Source: Mesostigma viride (lineage: Eukaryota > Streptophyta > Mesostigmatophyceae > Mesostigmatales > Mesostigmataceae). From it: a stretch of DNA of 64,000 nt. Under the pieces are notes generated by a model, which was not told the origin of the DNA, did no database searches, and saw nothing but the letters and a program-made list of their open reading frames with translations. Made by a program: the position numbers and the translations under genes. Below, one piece after another: positions 11,121-22,159 of the stretch; position 1 is the first letter of the stretch; every line of letters begins with the position of its first letter. The DNA is taken from positions 582,501-646,500 of the forward strand of contig RPFO01000199.1 in assembly GCA_009746045.1 (NCBI GenBank). Reading direction: 5' to 3'.

Positions 11121-11952
11121 GGCAACCATCGTGGCTTTTTATTAATAGTTGTCTCACAACGAAAATGGCTGACGGCGGTACCTATGGCTGACGGCGGAGC
11201 TCAGATCTTTTGCGTCTGAGCCCCAAATTCAGTCAGATCACTTGCATTCGATGCGCCTTTTAAAGACGCACTAGCCTGCAGTATAATCGGTTACGGCTGA
11301 CACGCAGTAATACTTTTCGATAATCGAAAAAGTTACGCACGTAGTGACAAGCAGCTAGTGACGACTCCAAAAGCAAAACGAGGTTTGGAAAAGGAGCTTT
11401 CCGGCTCCCGGCAGCCCAACCCACTCGCCATCGTCCTTGCCCAGTCGACTGGGCCCACAAACACACCGGCGCCAGCAAACCCATCGCCAAGCGCCTCATC
11501 TTAGCCCAAGAAACCCTGCCACGATCGCAAATGTAGCCACTTCCTCCCAAGCCACGATCGACTTGTTTTCTTACAGCGCCTGGCTGGCCGGCCCTGACGA
11601 GGATCGAAGAAAGCAACGAAAAAGTCAAGTTCTTAGCACAGCTAGGAAGGCAAGCTCATGGGGCACGCCGGCGGGCCCATCCACAATGACGTGCACACCC
11701 TGCGCCTCGCCATCCTGTGCAGCCACTTCCAGCTCACTGAAGCCGCCATCATCGCTCAGCTCCGCACCCGGCCCAGCCCGGCCTGCGCAGCCGGCAGCAA
11801 CATCGACTCGATCCCTCCCTCTGCAATTAGGATGACATCCGACCGAGCGGCGCTGGAGGAGCACGTGACCGGCGTTGGCCGAGAAGCTGACCTTGCTGAA
11901 AACGACACTCAACACGGTGGAGGCCTGGGTCTCCAATGTGGAAACCAAGGTC

Positions 11953-12297
11953 AGTTAAAGCCCGACCGGCTCAGCTATGGCGGTCGGTCACGTTGAGCTT
12001 GGGATAAGGTGAACACAGAGAACTGCTGTCGGAGCTGGCCCACCACTGGTTTATGTCTTAGCCAGCAAACCCTATCCGGTTAGCCGTAACCGTGGGACAA
12101 GCTAGCTGTCCGTACCGACCCGGATAAGGCCCCGGACTGGGGCCTAGGTGGCGCCGGCCCTAGGCGCCGCCCTTAGACCGGTCGACCGCATCGGACCGCC
12201 GGATTATAGCCGGCGGCTTAGCGGACGCTAGCGGAAGGCGTGCGGACAGACATGGGGAACTTAGAGCCAGATCCTAGGGCTCTAGAGTTACTCAACT
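11953..12297 (-). repeat. Long terminal repeat, copy 1
   Basis: 345 bases, starting AGTTAAAGCC and ending CTCAACT on the plus strand. The terminal AGTT/AACT is inverted. It pairs with 13145-13489. Confidence 0.88.
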
Positions 12298-12558
12298 CCG
12301 ACATACTCTTTTGTTCTTTGATTAATTATCAAAATAATTACATCAAATGCAGACCATACAAAACCCTCTAAGGTGGGGAACTCAAGGGGGCCTCAAGGCC
12401 GTCAAAATCACCACGGTATCGACCCGCGCCCTTGTGATCACACATGAATAGTGATGTAATAAGTATCGAGAAAAAAACAACTATGCCACCAGACAAAAGG
12501 TGACCCATTTATTAGGACCAGTGACCCGCCGACGGGCCCAAGGCACCGTCCAACGTGG

Positions 12559-13125
12559 CTAGGGTATGGTCAGGACAAGCAAAAAAACTACCACCATGAT
12601 ATTCGTGAATGCTAGCAACACAGGGGGAGTTATGGCCTCGAAGTCATTGAAGGCTTGCTCGTCGGCCTCTTCCTTAGACCGCGACAAGTGGGCATCTAGA
12701 CCGTTGTAAAAAACTTCCCAGGTTTGTTTGTTGTCGTCCGCAATGCGAACTAGATTGGCAATGTTTGGGTGCTTTGTTGTACTGCAGAATACTGCACGGA
12801 ACTTGCCAATCAGCTCCGAATCTTTGTCTGCGCGTCCATCGCGCAGACGCTTGAGAGCAGCTAGAAAATCTGCTGCGTCGTCCGCCGTATAGTCGGCAGG
12901 TAGATCCGCGGGCACCTCCGTTTGCTTGAGAGGGCCGCGATTCAGTGCATCGTCAGCAGCAAGCATCAGATGCTTGAACTGCTTGGCCAGTTCAGGTTGC
13001 GCCACGAGGGTTTGCATCAACCTCGTGGCCTCGTCCGCACTAAAGCGTGGCAGGACGGACCCTGCGGCCTCGCCACTTGGCGTATCTGTGTGTTCGCCCG
13101 TGCGGCTCCGTGTACCGGAAGCCAT
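12559..13125 (-). CDS. Gag-like protein of the compact LTR element, with C-terminal membrane segment
   Basis: A 188-residue frame begins 20 bases inside the upstream repeat and has no disruptions. The N-terminal 25 residues are polar. Residues about 28-150 look helical and acidic (for example DEATRLMQTLVAQPELAKQF and KRLRDGRADKDSELIGKF) and are followed by TWEVFYNGLDAHLSRSKEEA. The last about 22 residues are strongly hydrophobic (LLAFTNIMVVVFLLVLTIP), a probable tail-anchor. I see no zinc knuckle and recognise no family. By position it is the gag-like or structural protein of the element. An alternative is an unrelated captured gene. No other copy is in the window to compare. Confidence 0.6.
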   Translation of the reverse strand: MASGTRSRTGEHTDTPSGEAAGSVLPRFSADEATRLMQTLVAQPELAKQFKHLMLAADDALNRGPLKQTEVPADLPADYTADDAADFLAALKRLRDGRADKDSELIGKFRAVFCSTTKHPNIANLVRIADDNKQTWEVFYNGLDAHLSRSKEEADEQAFNDFEAITPPVLLAFTNIMVVVFLLVLTIP

Positions 13126-13144
13126 CGGGATTTTTATGAATACA

Positions 13145-13489
13145 AGTTAAAGCCCGACCGGCTCAGCTATGGCGGTCGGTCACGTTGAGCTTGGGATAAG
13201 GTGAACACAGAGAACTGCTGTCGGAGCTGGCCCACCACTGGTTTATGTCTTAGCCAGCAAACCCTATCCGGTTAGCCGTAACCGTGGGACAAGCTAGCTG
13301 TCCGTACCGACCCGGATAAGGCCCCGGACTGGGGCCTAGGTGGCGCCGGCCCTAGGCGCCGCCCTTAGACCGGTCGACCGCATCGGACCGCCGGATTATA
13401 GCCGGCGGCTTAGCGGACGCTAGCGGAAGGCGTGCGGACGGACATGGGGAACTTAGAGCCAGATCCTAGGGCTCTAGAGTTACTCAACT
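13145..13489 (-). repeat. Long terminal repeat, copy 2
   Basis: Same 345-base sequence as 11953-12297 with one visible substitution. It is followed by the duplicated AGGTC. Confidence 0.88.
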
Positions 13490-15837
13490 AGGTCGTCCAC
13501 AAGCTCCAACCTCAGTTCACGGCGCTGCACACCGCGGCGCAGGCATCCGACATGCATGCTGCACTTGTCTCTCGCCTCAATCCTGAGGTGGAGCTAGGCA
13601 AGTGCGGCGTGCTCATGAAGAAGCTTGAAGCCATCACCGCCCACACCGAGGCCCTGGCCACACGGCTAGGTCCCAAAGATAGCGGAGCAGACGGCCACGT
13701 CCATCGCATGATTCGCATCCCAGGCCGTCCCCGGCAGGATGCTGGCGACCTCCCGCCCCAGGCTCTTCTATGTGCGGACCTGCTGCGGACAGCGACCGCC
13801 TCAACCACTGACGCCATCTGGCTACGAAACTCCAGGAGCTTGCAAAGACCTTCGCCAGGCACAACAACGGGAGGCCACCGACCGCGCCCGCCACGACCAT
13901 GCCGGGTGGTGCTGCGTGACTCGCTTCCCCCAGAATTAGCCAGAGGTGAGACGTCAATGTCAACCATGCTCCCTTGCCGACGAGCTCAAGGACCAGCTCC
14001 TTACCCTCATGCGCCTGGTAGTAGGTGAGGTAGAACTGCGTGGGTGCCACCGCCTTCCCCACCCACGGGACAAAGCGGCTCGCCCACCAGTCCTGCTCAC
14101 CTACCCCTCCCGTGAGGACAAGCAGCCGGGTTCCTTTCTCGTCGCAAGAGGTTGCACGACCTCACCTGGATGCTGGACGACGACCTGAACCCCGCTCAGC
14201 AGCAGCAGCGACGCGACCTGTGGCCGGAATACCTCCGCCACAAGCAGTCCTGACCCCCAGAAGCCCAAGGTGTACTGGAGGGGCGGGGACCTGATGATCA
14301 ACCACAAGATGTGGACGCCCCCTGCGGGCTAGAATAGCTTGTATAATAGTAGCCCTAGCTTGTATCCATTGGTAGGGCACTGCCGCCATGGCAGCCATGC
14401 CTAGAATGTTTGCCTAGCTGTGCCATACCTAGTATGTAAGGTGCACCGCACCGCCTTAACACACCGTCGGTACACAACCAGCCATAGCCTTAGCTTAGCC
14501 CTCAATGTAGCTTCATCAAAGCCTTCAATTCGGTTTTCTGGCCTGCGCTATGGGACATCCTCGCTCCGTGTTCCGGATCCCCCGCCCCCTTATTGCTGTC
14601 ATCCGCCACCTGTATGAAGGGTCCTCCACTTCGGTGCGCACTTCCTACGGGTCGACCACGCCACCATCATGCCCTTTACAGAATCAAGGGTGTGTGGCAG
14701 GGCTGCGTGCTGTCGCCCTACTACATGTTCATTATTGTGGTCGAATACGTAATGATTCAGGCGCGCAAGCGATTTGCCCGCATCGTGGGTAGGGAACCAG
14801 GGGTGCAGGTTGACAACCGTTTCTGGCATGGCGGGGCGGAAAGTCGGAGATTCGGCTGGCGGACATCATCTATGCAGACGACACCACCCTCTTCGAGGAC
14901 ACTGGGCATGCACGTGCAGACGTGGCTTGACTGCCTGGCTATCGAGGCCCGCGCAGTGGGGCTTGAGGTCAGCAAGAAGAAAGAGGCTCTGGCGATTGGG
15001 CTCACTCACCCACCGCCCGCCCTCTTCAGTTCTCCTTGACGGCTCTCGAGTCCTGTGTCGGGACCGACGTGTCAAGCTGCTGGGCAGCCAGGCTGCCTCC
15101 TCCCCAGCTAGCTGCGAGGCTGATGTCGACCACCACATCTCCCTCGCCTGGCACGCTTTACGCCAATATCGAGCCCTGTGGCACAAGCCCCAGTGGGCGA
15201 GATCGAGAAACAGGACCTGTTTAAGGTCCTCGCTCTTCCGGTTCTTACGTATGGGGCCGAGACGTGGACCCTCACCGTCGACCTGCCCGCAAGCTGGACG
15301 GCGCGGTCACCAACATGCTGCGTTCCATTTTCAGAGTAGGATATGCTGCTCACGTTCCCAATGAGAACCTGTACCTCGGCATGCCATATATATCACCAGC
15401 ACCATGCATTAAGCAGCGGCGCCTGCAGCTAGTAGGGCACTTTGCTCGCACCAACCAGGTAGACACCTCACGTGGCCCCCCCGCGGGACTGCGCCCAGCT
15501 CAGCCTGCAGGCCGGCACCTCCTTACGTGGGCCGGGCCCCTAAGTGATGCTAGACGCCGCAAGGCCCGCACCTAGTCAAAGAACAGCTAGTAGAGGACAT
15601 GGGGGGCCTAGGCCTCTCCGTGATTTGGAACAAGATGATGGACAAGGCCAAGTGGGCCCATGCAGGTCATAGAGGACAACGAGCCCCCCCCCCCCGTGGG
15701 GAAGCGTCCGCGTGTGCAAACACGCGGGAATTAAGCACGCCAGACAGGTCCCCTGGGGTATAGTTGATGTTGACAGATTATAGCAAGATGTTGTAGATAG
15801 CCGTTGTAGATAGATTAGGCCGGTAGGACTGTTTGCA

Positions 15838-17080
15838 CCCATCCATCCATCCATCCATCCATCCATCCATCCATCCATCCATCCATCCATCCATCCATCC
15901 ATCCATCCATCCATCCATCCATCCATCCGTCCGTCCGTCCGTCCGTCCGTCCGTCCGTCCGTCCGTCCGTCCGTCCGTCCGTCCGTCCGTCCGTCCGTCC
16001 GTCCGTCCGTCCGTCCGTCCGTCCGTCCGTCCGTCCGTCCGTCCGTCCGTCCGTCCGTCCGTCCGTCCGTCCGTCCGTCCGTCCGTCCGTCCGTCCGTCC
16101 GTCCGTCCGTCCGTCCGTCCGTCCGTCCGTCCGTCCGTCCGTCCGTCCGTCCGTCCGTCCGTCCGTCCGTCCGTCCGTCCGTCCGTCCGTCCGTCCGTCC
16201 GTCCGTCCGTCCGTCCGTCCGTCCGTCCGTCCGTCCGTCCGTCCGTCCGTCCGTCCGTCCGTCCGTCCGTCCGTCCGTCCGTCCGTCCGTCCGTCCGTCC
16301 GTCCGTCCGTCCGTCCGTCCGTCCGTCCGTCCCGTCCGTCCGTCCGTCCGTCCGTCCGTCCGTCCGTCCGTCCGTCCGTCCGTCCGTCCGTCCGTCCGTC
16401 CGTCCGTCCGTCCGTCCGTCCGTCCGCCCGCCCGCCCGTCCGTCCGTCCGTCCGTCCGTCCGTCCGTCCGTCCGTCCGTCCGTCCGTCCGTCCGTCCGTC
16501 CGTCCGTCCGTCCGTCCGTCCGTCCGTCCGTCCGTCCGTCCGTCCGTCCGTCCGTCCGTCCGTCCGTCCGTCCGTCCGTCCGTCCGTCCGTCCGTCCGTC
16601 CGTCCGTCCGTCCGTCCGTCCGTCCGTCCGTCCGTCCGTCCGTCCGTCCGTCCGTCGTCCGTCCGTCCGTCCGTCCGTCCGTCCGTCCGTCCGTCCGTCC
16701 GTCCGTCCGTCCGTCCGTCCGTCCGTCCGTCCGTCCGTCCGTCCGTCCGTCCGTCCGTCCGTCCGTCCGTCCGTCCGTCCGTCCGTCCGTCCGTCCGTCC
16801 GTCCGTCCGTCCGTCCGTCCGTCCGTCCGTCCGTCCGTCCGTCCGTCCGTCCGTCCGTCCGTCCGTCCGTCCGTCCGTCCGTCCGTCCGTCCGTCCGTCC
16901 GTCCGTCCGTCCGTCCGTCCGTCCGTCCGTCCGTCCGTCCGTCCGTCCGTCCGTCCGTCCGTCCGTCCGTCCGTCCGTCCGTCCGTCCGTCCGTCCGTCC
17001 GTCCGTCCGTCCGTCCGTCCGTCCGTCCGTCCGTCCGTCCGTCCGTCCATCCATCCATCCATCCATCCATCCATCCATCC
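15838..17080. repeat. Tetranucleotide array, CCAT edges and CCGT core (about 1.24 kb)
   Basis: About 22 CCAT units (15838-15928) pass into about 280 CCGT units and return to about 9 CCAT units (from about 17047). Interruptions are a one-base insertion near 16331, three CCGC units near 16427-16438, and a one-base loss near 16656. The array sits inside the 3' UTR of LINE-D. Short versions, (CCAT)3-4, occupy the same place in the LINE-D copies at 21841-21853 and 23299-23317. Open frames across it on both strands are a by-product of a stop-free repeat. Confidence 0.95.
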
Positions 17081-17130
17081 GGCATTGGGATTAATACTCC
17101 GTGACTCCCCAATGAACGGCCAAGCACGTG

Positions 17131-17718
17131 AAGTGCCTGACTAGCTGTAATCTACGCTGTTTGCTAGGGCTAGTGATTTAAGTGGCATGCCCAAATGTAA
17201 ATCTGCTTTACACGGCATATCTCAGTCGTACAAGCTGCATGCACAATGCAGGCCATGCAAGAATACATTCTTTCTTATCATGAGATTGATCTGGAGATGG
17301 CAAGGATGTCATAATTTTTATTCAGCATTTCGTTGTGTGCAGCATGTTAAGTTATTTGGTAATTCAACACATTTACATCGGTTTCCCTTGTAATGGGTAG
17401 AGAAGAGCATTTAGCAGCGTCCAGATTGTTTCCTAATCTATCTACCTGTATCAAAACCTTACAAATATCTCTCCTACAATGTTGACAACCATGGCTTTAA
17501 CAAGAAGTTCCTTCTGGGAGCTCTTTTGGACTTATCCCCAATCTCAAGCACACCCATTTGGCAAGTGCGTTTAATTCAGCCACATCAGAGCATGAGTACA
17601 GTCTGTGACCAACAACCTTGGCCTGACTGCTGCGTCTTTGAAGGAAATGGGCTTGCTGAGACATGCCACCCATCCTGTCATGCCCCAACAGCTGGGTACG
17701 GTGCACATATGGTGTGAT
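17131..17718. other. Spacer downstream of LQY1
   Basis: AT-richer than its surroundings. No recognisable gene, RNA or repeat. It probably includes the LQY1 3' UTR. Confidence 0.4.
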
Positions 17719-20227
17719 TTAGTCATCATCCTTGAACTCCCTGCCAGGATCCAAGGTAGCAATGCAAGAACCACCAGTTATCACGGCATAGACACAGCAG
17801 TGAGCATAGCATGATGACTGCACAAGCCCGAATATTTCGAGTAGGAAACTACTTTGACAAACAACTGGTATGCTTGCCAATAACAGCCCATCGTTACACA
17901 CCCCAATGTAGTAACAGCAGCAACCCATCCACGTGCGATGGAGAATGCATCATGAGGTGAGGAGTGCCCCATGCACCATCCATGGGGGAAAAATCATCTT
18001 GGAATACACAAAAGCTACCAAACGGCGGCAGAGCTCAGGGGGCAGACACCCTTGTGAGCCGACACATGGCTCGCTCGCTCGCTCCTCACCACCTCATGGT
18101 TTCGCCGAGAGCCGCCAACGCACCCATGGCAACCCCGATCTTTGGGCTGCGCCCTACCCCCATGCCACCCCAGTGGCAGGGGAGCGTCCAACCGCGGGGC
18201 AGATGGACACAAGCAGGACAAGGCACTACTTGCAACGCCACCAGACCATGTACATAGCTGGACAGGGATGCAACCGCCGGCAAGCCTCCCTGCGGCCCCT
18301 GGGTAAAACACTGCCATGGCCATGGCCGCACCTGTCACAACACCATTGTGCAGCATCCTTCCCGAGCGGCCGACCATCGTACGCAAACCAACCAGGCGAC
18401 AGCGGCGGTCTCCGCACAGCCGACAGAGTTGCAAAGCCGCAGAGGCGAACATCGAGGGGAGAAACTCGCGCCCATGTTTCCAGCCATGTTTCTACTAGAC
18501 ACATTTCCGTAGCACGCACGTAACCGCTCCCACACTCGCAGGCGTCATCCTATCCCCCAGCCCTTCACCCCAAGTCCCCGCATCCACCCCATGGTCCCCC
18601 CCATGTCATCCCCCTGCCCCCCGCCCACCCACCTGCGGTCGAGGTACCGCGCCTGGATGCCCGACCCGCTGCAAGCGGAGCACGCGACGATGCCGCTGCC
18701 CTCGCAGTTGACACATGTCGACGTCTCATTGGTTCCGTTACCCAGCGCCACGGTCACCTTGCCATCGCCGTCGCAGAACTTGCAGCTCTCTGCGGACCGC
18801 GCACGTAGAGGGTGCGGGGTGGCGGGCGCAGCAGCAAGAGGCGTGGTGGGTGGCGGGCGCAGCAGCAAGGGGGTGCTTAGATAGCGGGATGGCCCTTTAT
18901 CTACAAAGGGGGTTGGCGCTGCTGCGATAGGCCATGCGCGCTCTCATGTGATCTCCCCATCCGACCAGGCACTACGCCAGGTGGGCACGAGTGTGGGCGT
19001 GTTGCCCGTGATTGTTGCCCAATCATCCGCCACAGGTTCCCCAAACATCAACGACACACACGTACAACCCCTGCTCCCAGCGCACCACCCGGAACCACCA
19101 TGCTCGGGCAGGGCATGGCTTGGGCTGCTGCTAGGTGCCACATGGCTGTGGGTCGACCAGGGCCCCTCAGGGTTCAGGTAAACAGCAGATGCGCCCCCAA
19201 GGAGCGATTTCCCCTTCACCTGCAAAGCAGCAGTGCTGGGCACTAGTGAGTCCTGTGGCGGCTCCCGCGCTCTACACCCGCGCGCACGTGCACTGCACGT
19301 TCCCAGGCGGCACGCGGCATGGCACGCCATCACCAGCATGCGCAGCAAGGTGCGGCATCCGCCTATGCGATGACCCGTCAGGGCGCCAATGCTATACAAG
19401 CCAGCCACTCGCGTACTTTTGGCCTGTGGAGCAACAAGATGTTGGGAGGAGGCCCACCCTCCTGCGGTTAATCCTCGTTCGCAGACTCTGGCCAACGCTG
19501 GCGTGGAATAATCGGTTTACCACCTCTGAACCTTGCAACAAAAACAAACCGCCGTGATGTCAAATGAGCCAAATGCTAGTATAAATGGAAACTTACGGCG
19601 CCCAGTGCCTTTGCAGGCAAAGCAGGGAGTGTTGTTCACACGCTCGGCCTGCAACCCAAGCATGGATGCCAGAAAAAAGGAGCAGGGAAAAAAGGCACGC
19701 GGTTTAGATCAGCCATGTGAACGGAGCCACTGATGCGAGAAGCCGTACTGATATTCAGTGTGCACAAGATAATGCTCAAATTGCAACTGTGTGGTCCTAG
19801 AAACGAGTCGGTAGTGCCCAAGGCGAATCAACAATACAGCGATGAACTTACGCTATTTTTGGCCTGGACCTCAAAGAAAATGGGGATGCCGATGCCACAG
19901 GCAAGACCGGCGACGGCAGCGGCCACTCCAACGAGCTGCACAAACGCATAGCGGAGAAACGGCAATAGCTGGTTCAGACCCGGCCTTCGTCACGATTCCG
20001 ATCCACACACAATTTTCCCATCCTGGCAAAGGGAAGCCGATACTAGATCCAGTCGCAAACGTTACCGTGTCCTGGTTGAACGCCTGGCACGGGGCAACCC
20101 GGACTTTCTTTGTCAAGGTAGGGACAGCAGGACACGCGCCCGCGGTTTTTCTTAGGCCATGGACACGCGGAACGGGTGTCGGGCGATTAACAGCCCCAGC
20201 ATTCAAGGTAGCCCTGGCGGACATCAT
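17719..20227 (-). CDS. LQY1: LQY1, thylakoid DnaJ-type zinc-finger protein for photosystem II repair
   Basis: Five exons with consistent phase: 20227-20066, 19968-19852, 19648-19597, 18789-18633 and 17740-17719, giving 169 residues. Residues 1-54 look like a plastid transit peptide. About 61-88 form one membrane helix (FVQLVGVAAAVAGLACGIGI). Then comes IPIFFEVQAKNS and four CXXCXGXG motifs: CFACKGTG, CKFCDGDG, CVNCEGSG, CSACSGSG. The protein ends YLDRREFKDDD; as I remember the plant LQY1 sequence, this motif order and this C-terminus match it, and plant LQY1 is about 154 residues. LQY1 is a zinc-binding thiol/disulfide oxidoreductase tied to photosystem II repair in thylakoids. The last exon is only 22 bases, behind an 892-base intron. 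Its identification rests on the AGGGAGTTC acceptor and the exact family ending. Confidence 0.93.
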
Positions 20228-20998
20228 CTTGCACGACTAAACCTTTTGAGGATCGAGGCTATGCGTTATCCCCGAAAGCTATGGTATGGTTTCTTTTCTC
20301 CCGTGTTCGATGCTCAATATGGTGGACGCTATGAGCTACGCTATGCCTTATCCGGAGCAGCCTCCTTACTTGAGTTACTTCTAGCATCGACGACCGTTGC
20401 CACGATGGCCCTGCCCCGTTGCAGCACTCATGCACGATCGTTGTCGTGTCCAGGGCCAAATCTGGTGCGAACACGTGTTCCACTTTGGATGGTTTGGGTA
20501 ACTCCCTGCAGATCTCCATTTGCGTGGTTCCCACGGATCCCACCAAAGATATTCCGCTGAGGACAAAGGCACACCCCAAACGTTTTCCCAACATCTCATT
20601 CATAACAACGCCGCAAATACAGTAGTGATAAGGCCGAGTCACAATTTAGTGGAGGGCGGTCTTTAACGGGACAGGCAAGGGAGGGCGCGGTTAGTCTCGC
20701 TGAAGGAGTCCATACATGGCGGTATATTATATTCTCGGGTAGATTGCTGTATCTAACAGATAACATCGTTGCCGGCACCGAGTCCGAATGCTTGGTGAGC
20801 GACTTCAGTTTTCATTCGTCAGTTGAGAATGGGCTAGCACCTCGCGGCGGTTCTAGTCGAAATCCACACGGTCTACCAATTTACTAATCGCACAATCATG
20901 AACACCTGCCGACGTAATCGAGCTACTTTAACCTCAATCTACCCGCATAAACATGTGCTGTTTTCCTTGTGATTTCCCAGTGGGTATGGATGCCAGTG
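20228..20998. other. LQY1 upstream region
   Basis: This holds the LQY1 promoter and 5' UTR, with no clear TATA box. A minus-strand frame at 20259-20642 (127 codons) resembles nothing I know and has no supporting feature, so I do not call it a gene. Confidence 0.4.
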
Positions 20999-21005
20999 GG
21001 GAAGA

Positions 21006-21724
21006 TTCGCGTCACCCACCATGCATGGGGAAAACAAGGCGGCACCTCCACAAGTCCTAGCTGCTTACCTTCTGTTCCATTGAGGATAAGCGGCTGTTCC
21101 TCTCGATCGATCGTGCCGCAAGAAGCTGCACCGGACCTCTCCTGGACGCTGGACGACGACCTGACCCCCGTTCAGCAGCAGCAGCGACGCGACCTGTGGC
21201 CGGAGTACCTCCGCCACAAGCAAGACCCCAAGGAGCCCAAGGTGTTCTGGCGGGGCGGGGACCTGATTGTCGACAACCAGCTGTGGAAGCCCCCTACCGA
21301 CGGGCTAGACTAGGGCTCCAAGTAGTCACACCCATGCTCGGGTGATGCAACCTGGACACCGCCATCTCATAGTGCAATGCCAAAGCAGGGTAGAAGGTAG
21401 CCATGCAATTGCCCATAGCCTAACAAGTAGCCAATGGACATCAGCCAGCCTAGCTATACGCCTCGCCTAGCACTGCTTTTTTGCTCGTGAACGTCTCCAT
21501 TGCAATGCGACGCTCACACAGGACATATTGCACCCACAGGGGATGCCCCACTGATCGTTTAGTTAGACGGGTCTGATTGAGCACCCTGTGGCATGCGGCT
21601 GTGGCGTGAGGGAAGGGGGGGTTCTCTGACCCCCTACCCGTTGTGCACTCTCAGGGATTGAAAGCACTTAGGTGCTCTGTGACTCCCCAACGGGAGCACG
21701 TGTTTAATTAGTTAATTAATTAAT
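21006..21724 (+). mobile_element. Half-LINE copy 3, 5'-truncated, D-type 3' end
   Basis: The ORF1 C-terminus (LLTF, EDKRLFLSIDRAA, then LDDDLTPVQQQQRRDLWP and PKVFWRGGDLIVDNQLW) stops at 21311-21313. About 370 bases of 3' UTR follow at once, then the hairpin segment CTGTGACTCCCCAACGGGAG and a TTAATTAA-type tail to 21724. GGGAAGA at 20999-21005 and 21725-21731 is a possible target duplication. The architecture equals half-LINE copies 1 and 2. The terminal segment, however, matches LINE-D rather than LINE-B. Confidence 0.68.
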
Positions 21725-21739
21725 GGGAAGAACACCCGG

Positions 21740-21900
21740 TGTGACCGCTAGAGCTTGGCACTACCTTCTACGTGGCATGTCCCTCGGTTTGTTACCGGTT
21801 AGGCATTAGATAGTTACAATAGGACAGGTAGGATTGTTTGTCCATCCATCCATTGGGGTTATAATACTCCGTGACTCCCCAACGGGACCACGCGTTTAAT
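21740..21900 (+). mobile_element. LINE-D 3'-end fragment
   Basis: It contains the LINE-D 3' UTR (TAGGATTGTTTG), only three CCAT units at about 21841-21853, and then CTCCGTGACTCCCCAACGGG and TTTAATTAATG. It shows the normal state of the 3' UTR, where the CCAT repeat is short and internal and the AATT tail is terminal. Confidence 0.75.
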
Positions 21901-22159
21901 TAATGTAAAGCATTCCGGTAAGCTGTATAGAATACAGTAGTTTTATTTCCTACGCATGCACTGGCCGGCTAAAGGAAAGTAGATTCGGTATAGGAAACTA
22001 GTAGCGATTTGGGAGACAAATAAGTAGTGATTTGGTATGGTTATGCCACGCAGCCTATGCTTCGTTCCAGCCTCCAATGCTGATCATCTATTAAATTAGA
22101 TAAATTAAATTAAATTAAATTGTAACATGACTCCGTTGGGAGATCATGTAGCACATATT

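Larger units (their letters stand above)
11953..13489 (-). mobile_element. Young compact LTR retrotransposon, non-autonomous
   Basis: Two direct repeats of 345 bases (11953-12297 and 13145-13489) differ at one base that I can find, near the position CGGACAGACA versus CGGACGGACA. The whole is bracketed by the 5-base duplication AGGTC (11948-11952 and 13490-13494). Taking the element out restores the LINE-D ORF1 frame across VETKV-VHKLQ. The repeat ends are AGTT...AACT rather than TG...CA. The 847-base interior has one 188-codon frame on the minus strand and no protease, integrase or reverse transcriptase. In minus orientation a purine-rich stretch (CAAAGAACAAAAGAG) precedes the downstream repeat, as a polypurine tract would. 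The near-identity of the repeats says it inserted recently. Confidence 0.85.
11400..17130 (+). mobile_element. LINE-D, internally deleted, carrying a giant 3'-UTR array
   Basis: ORF1 occupies about 11437-14331, interrupted by the LTR element, and ends with MLDDDLNPAQQQQRRDLWP. Only about 180 bases later the reverse transcriptase begins inside the palm at FIKAFNSVFWPALW (14512). GVWQGCVLSPYY (about 14690), IIYADDTTLFE (about 14866) and the C-terminal VLTYGAETWTL and QRRLQLVGHFART (to about 15720) follow. The AP endonuclease and the front of the reverse transcriptase are missing, so the element is deleted or chimeric. The 3' UTR contains the CCAT/CCGT array and then CTCCGTGACTCCCCAA, the LINE-D terminal hairpin. 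The usual TTAA tail is not clear at this copy. Confidence 0.72.

Noticed and set aside
15576-17127. Open frames of 400-500 codons on both strands (VRPS, HPSI, DGRT and DGWM repeats)
   Set aside because: They are a necessary result of a stop-free tetranucleotide array read in any frame. There is no start context, domain or conservation.
20259-20642. 127-codon minus-strand frame upstream of LQY1
   Set aside because: No recognisable domain, no splice support, and it lies in the expected promoter and 5' UTR zone.
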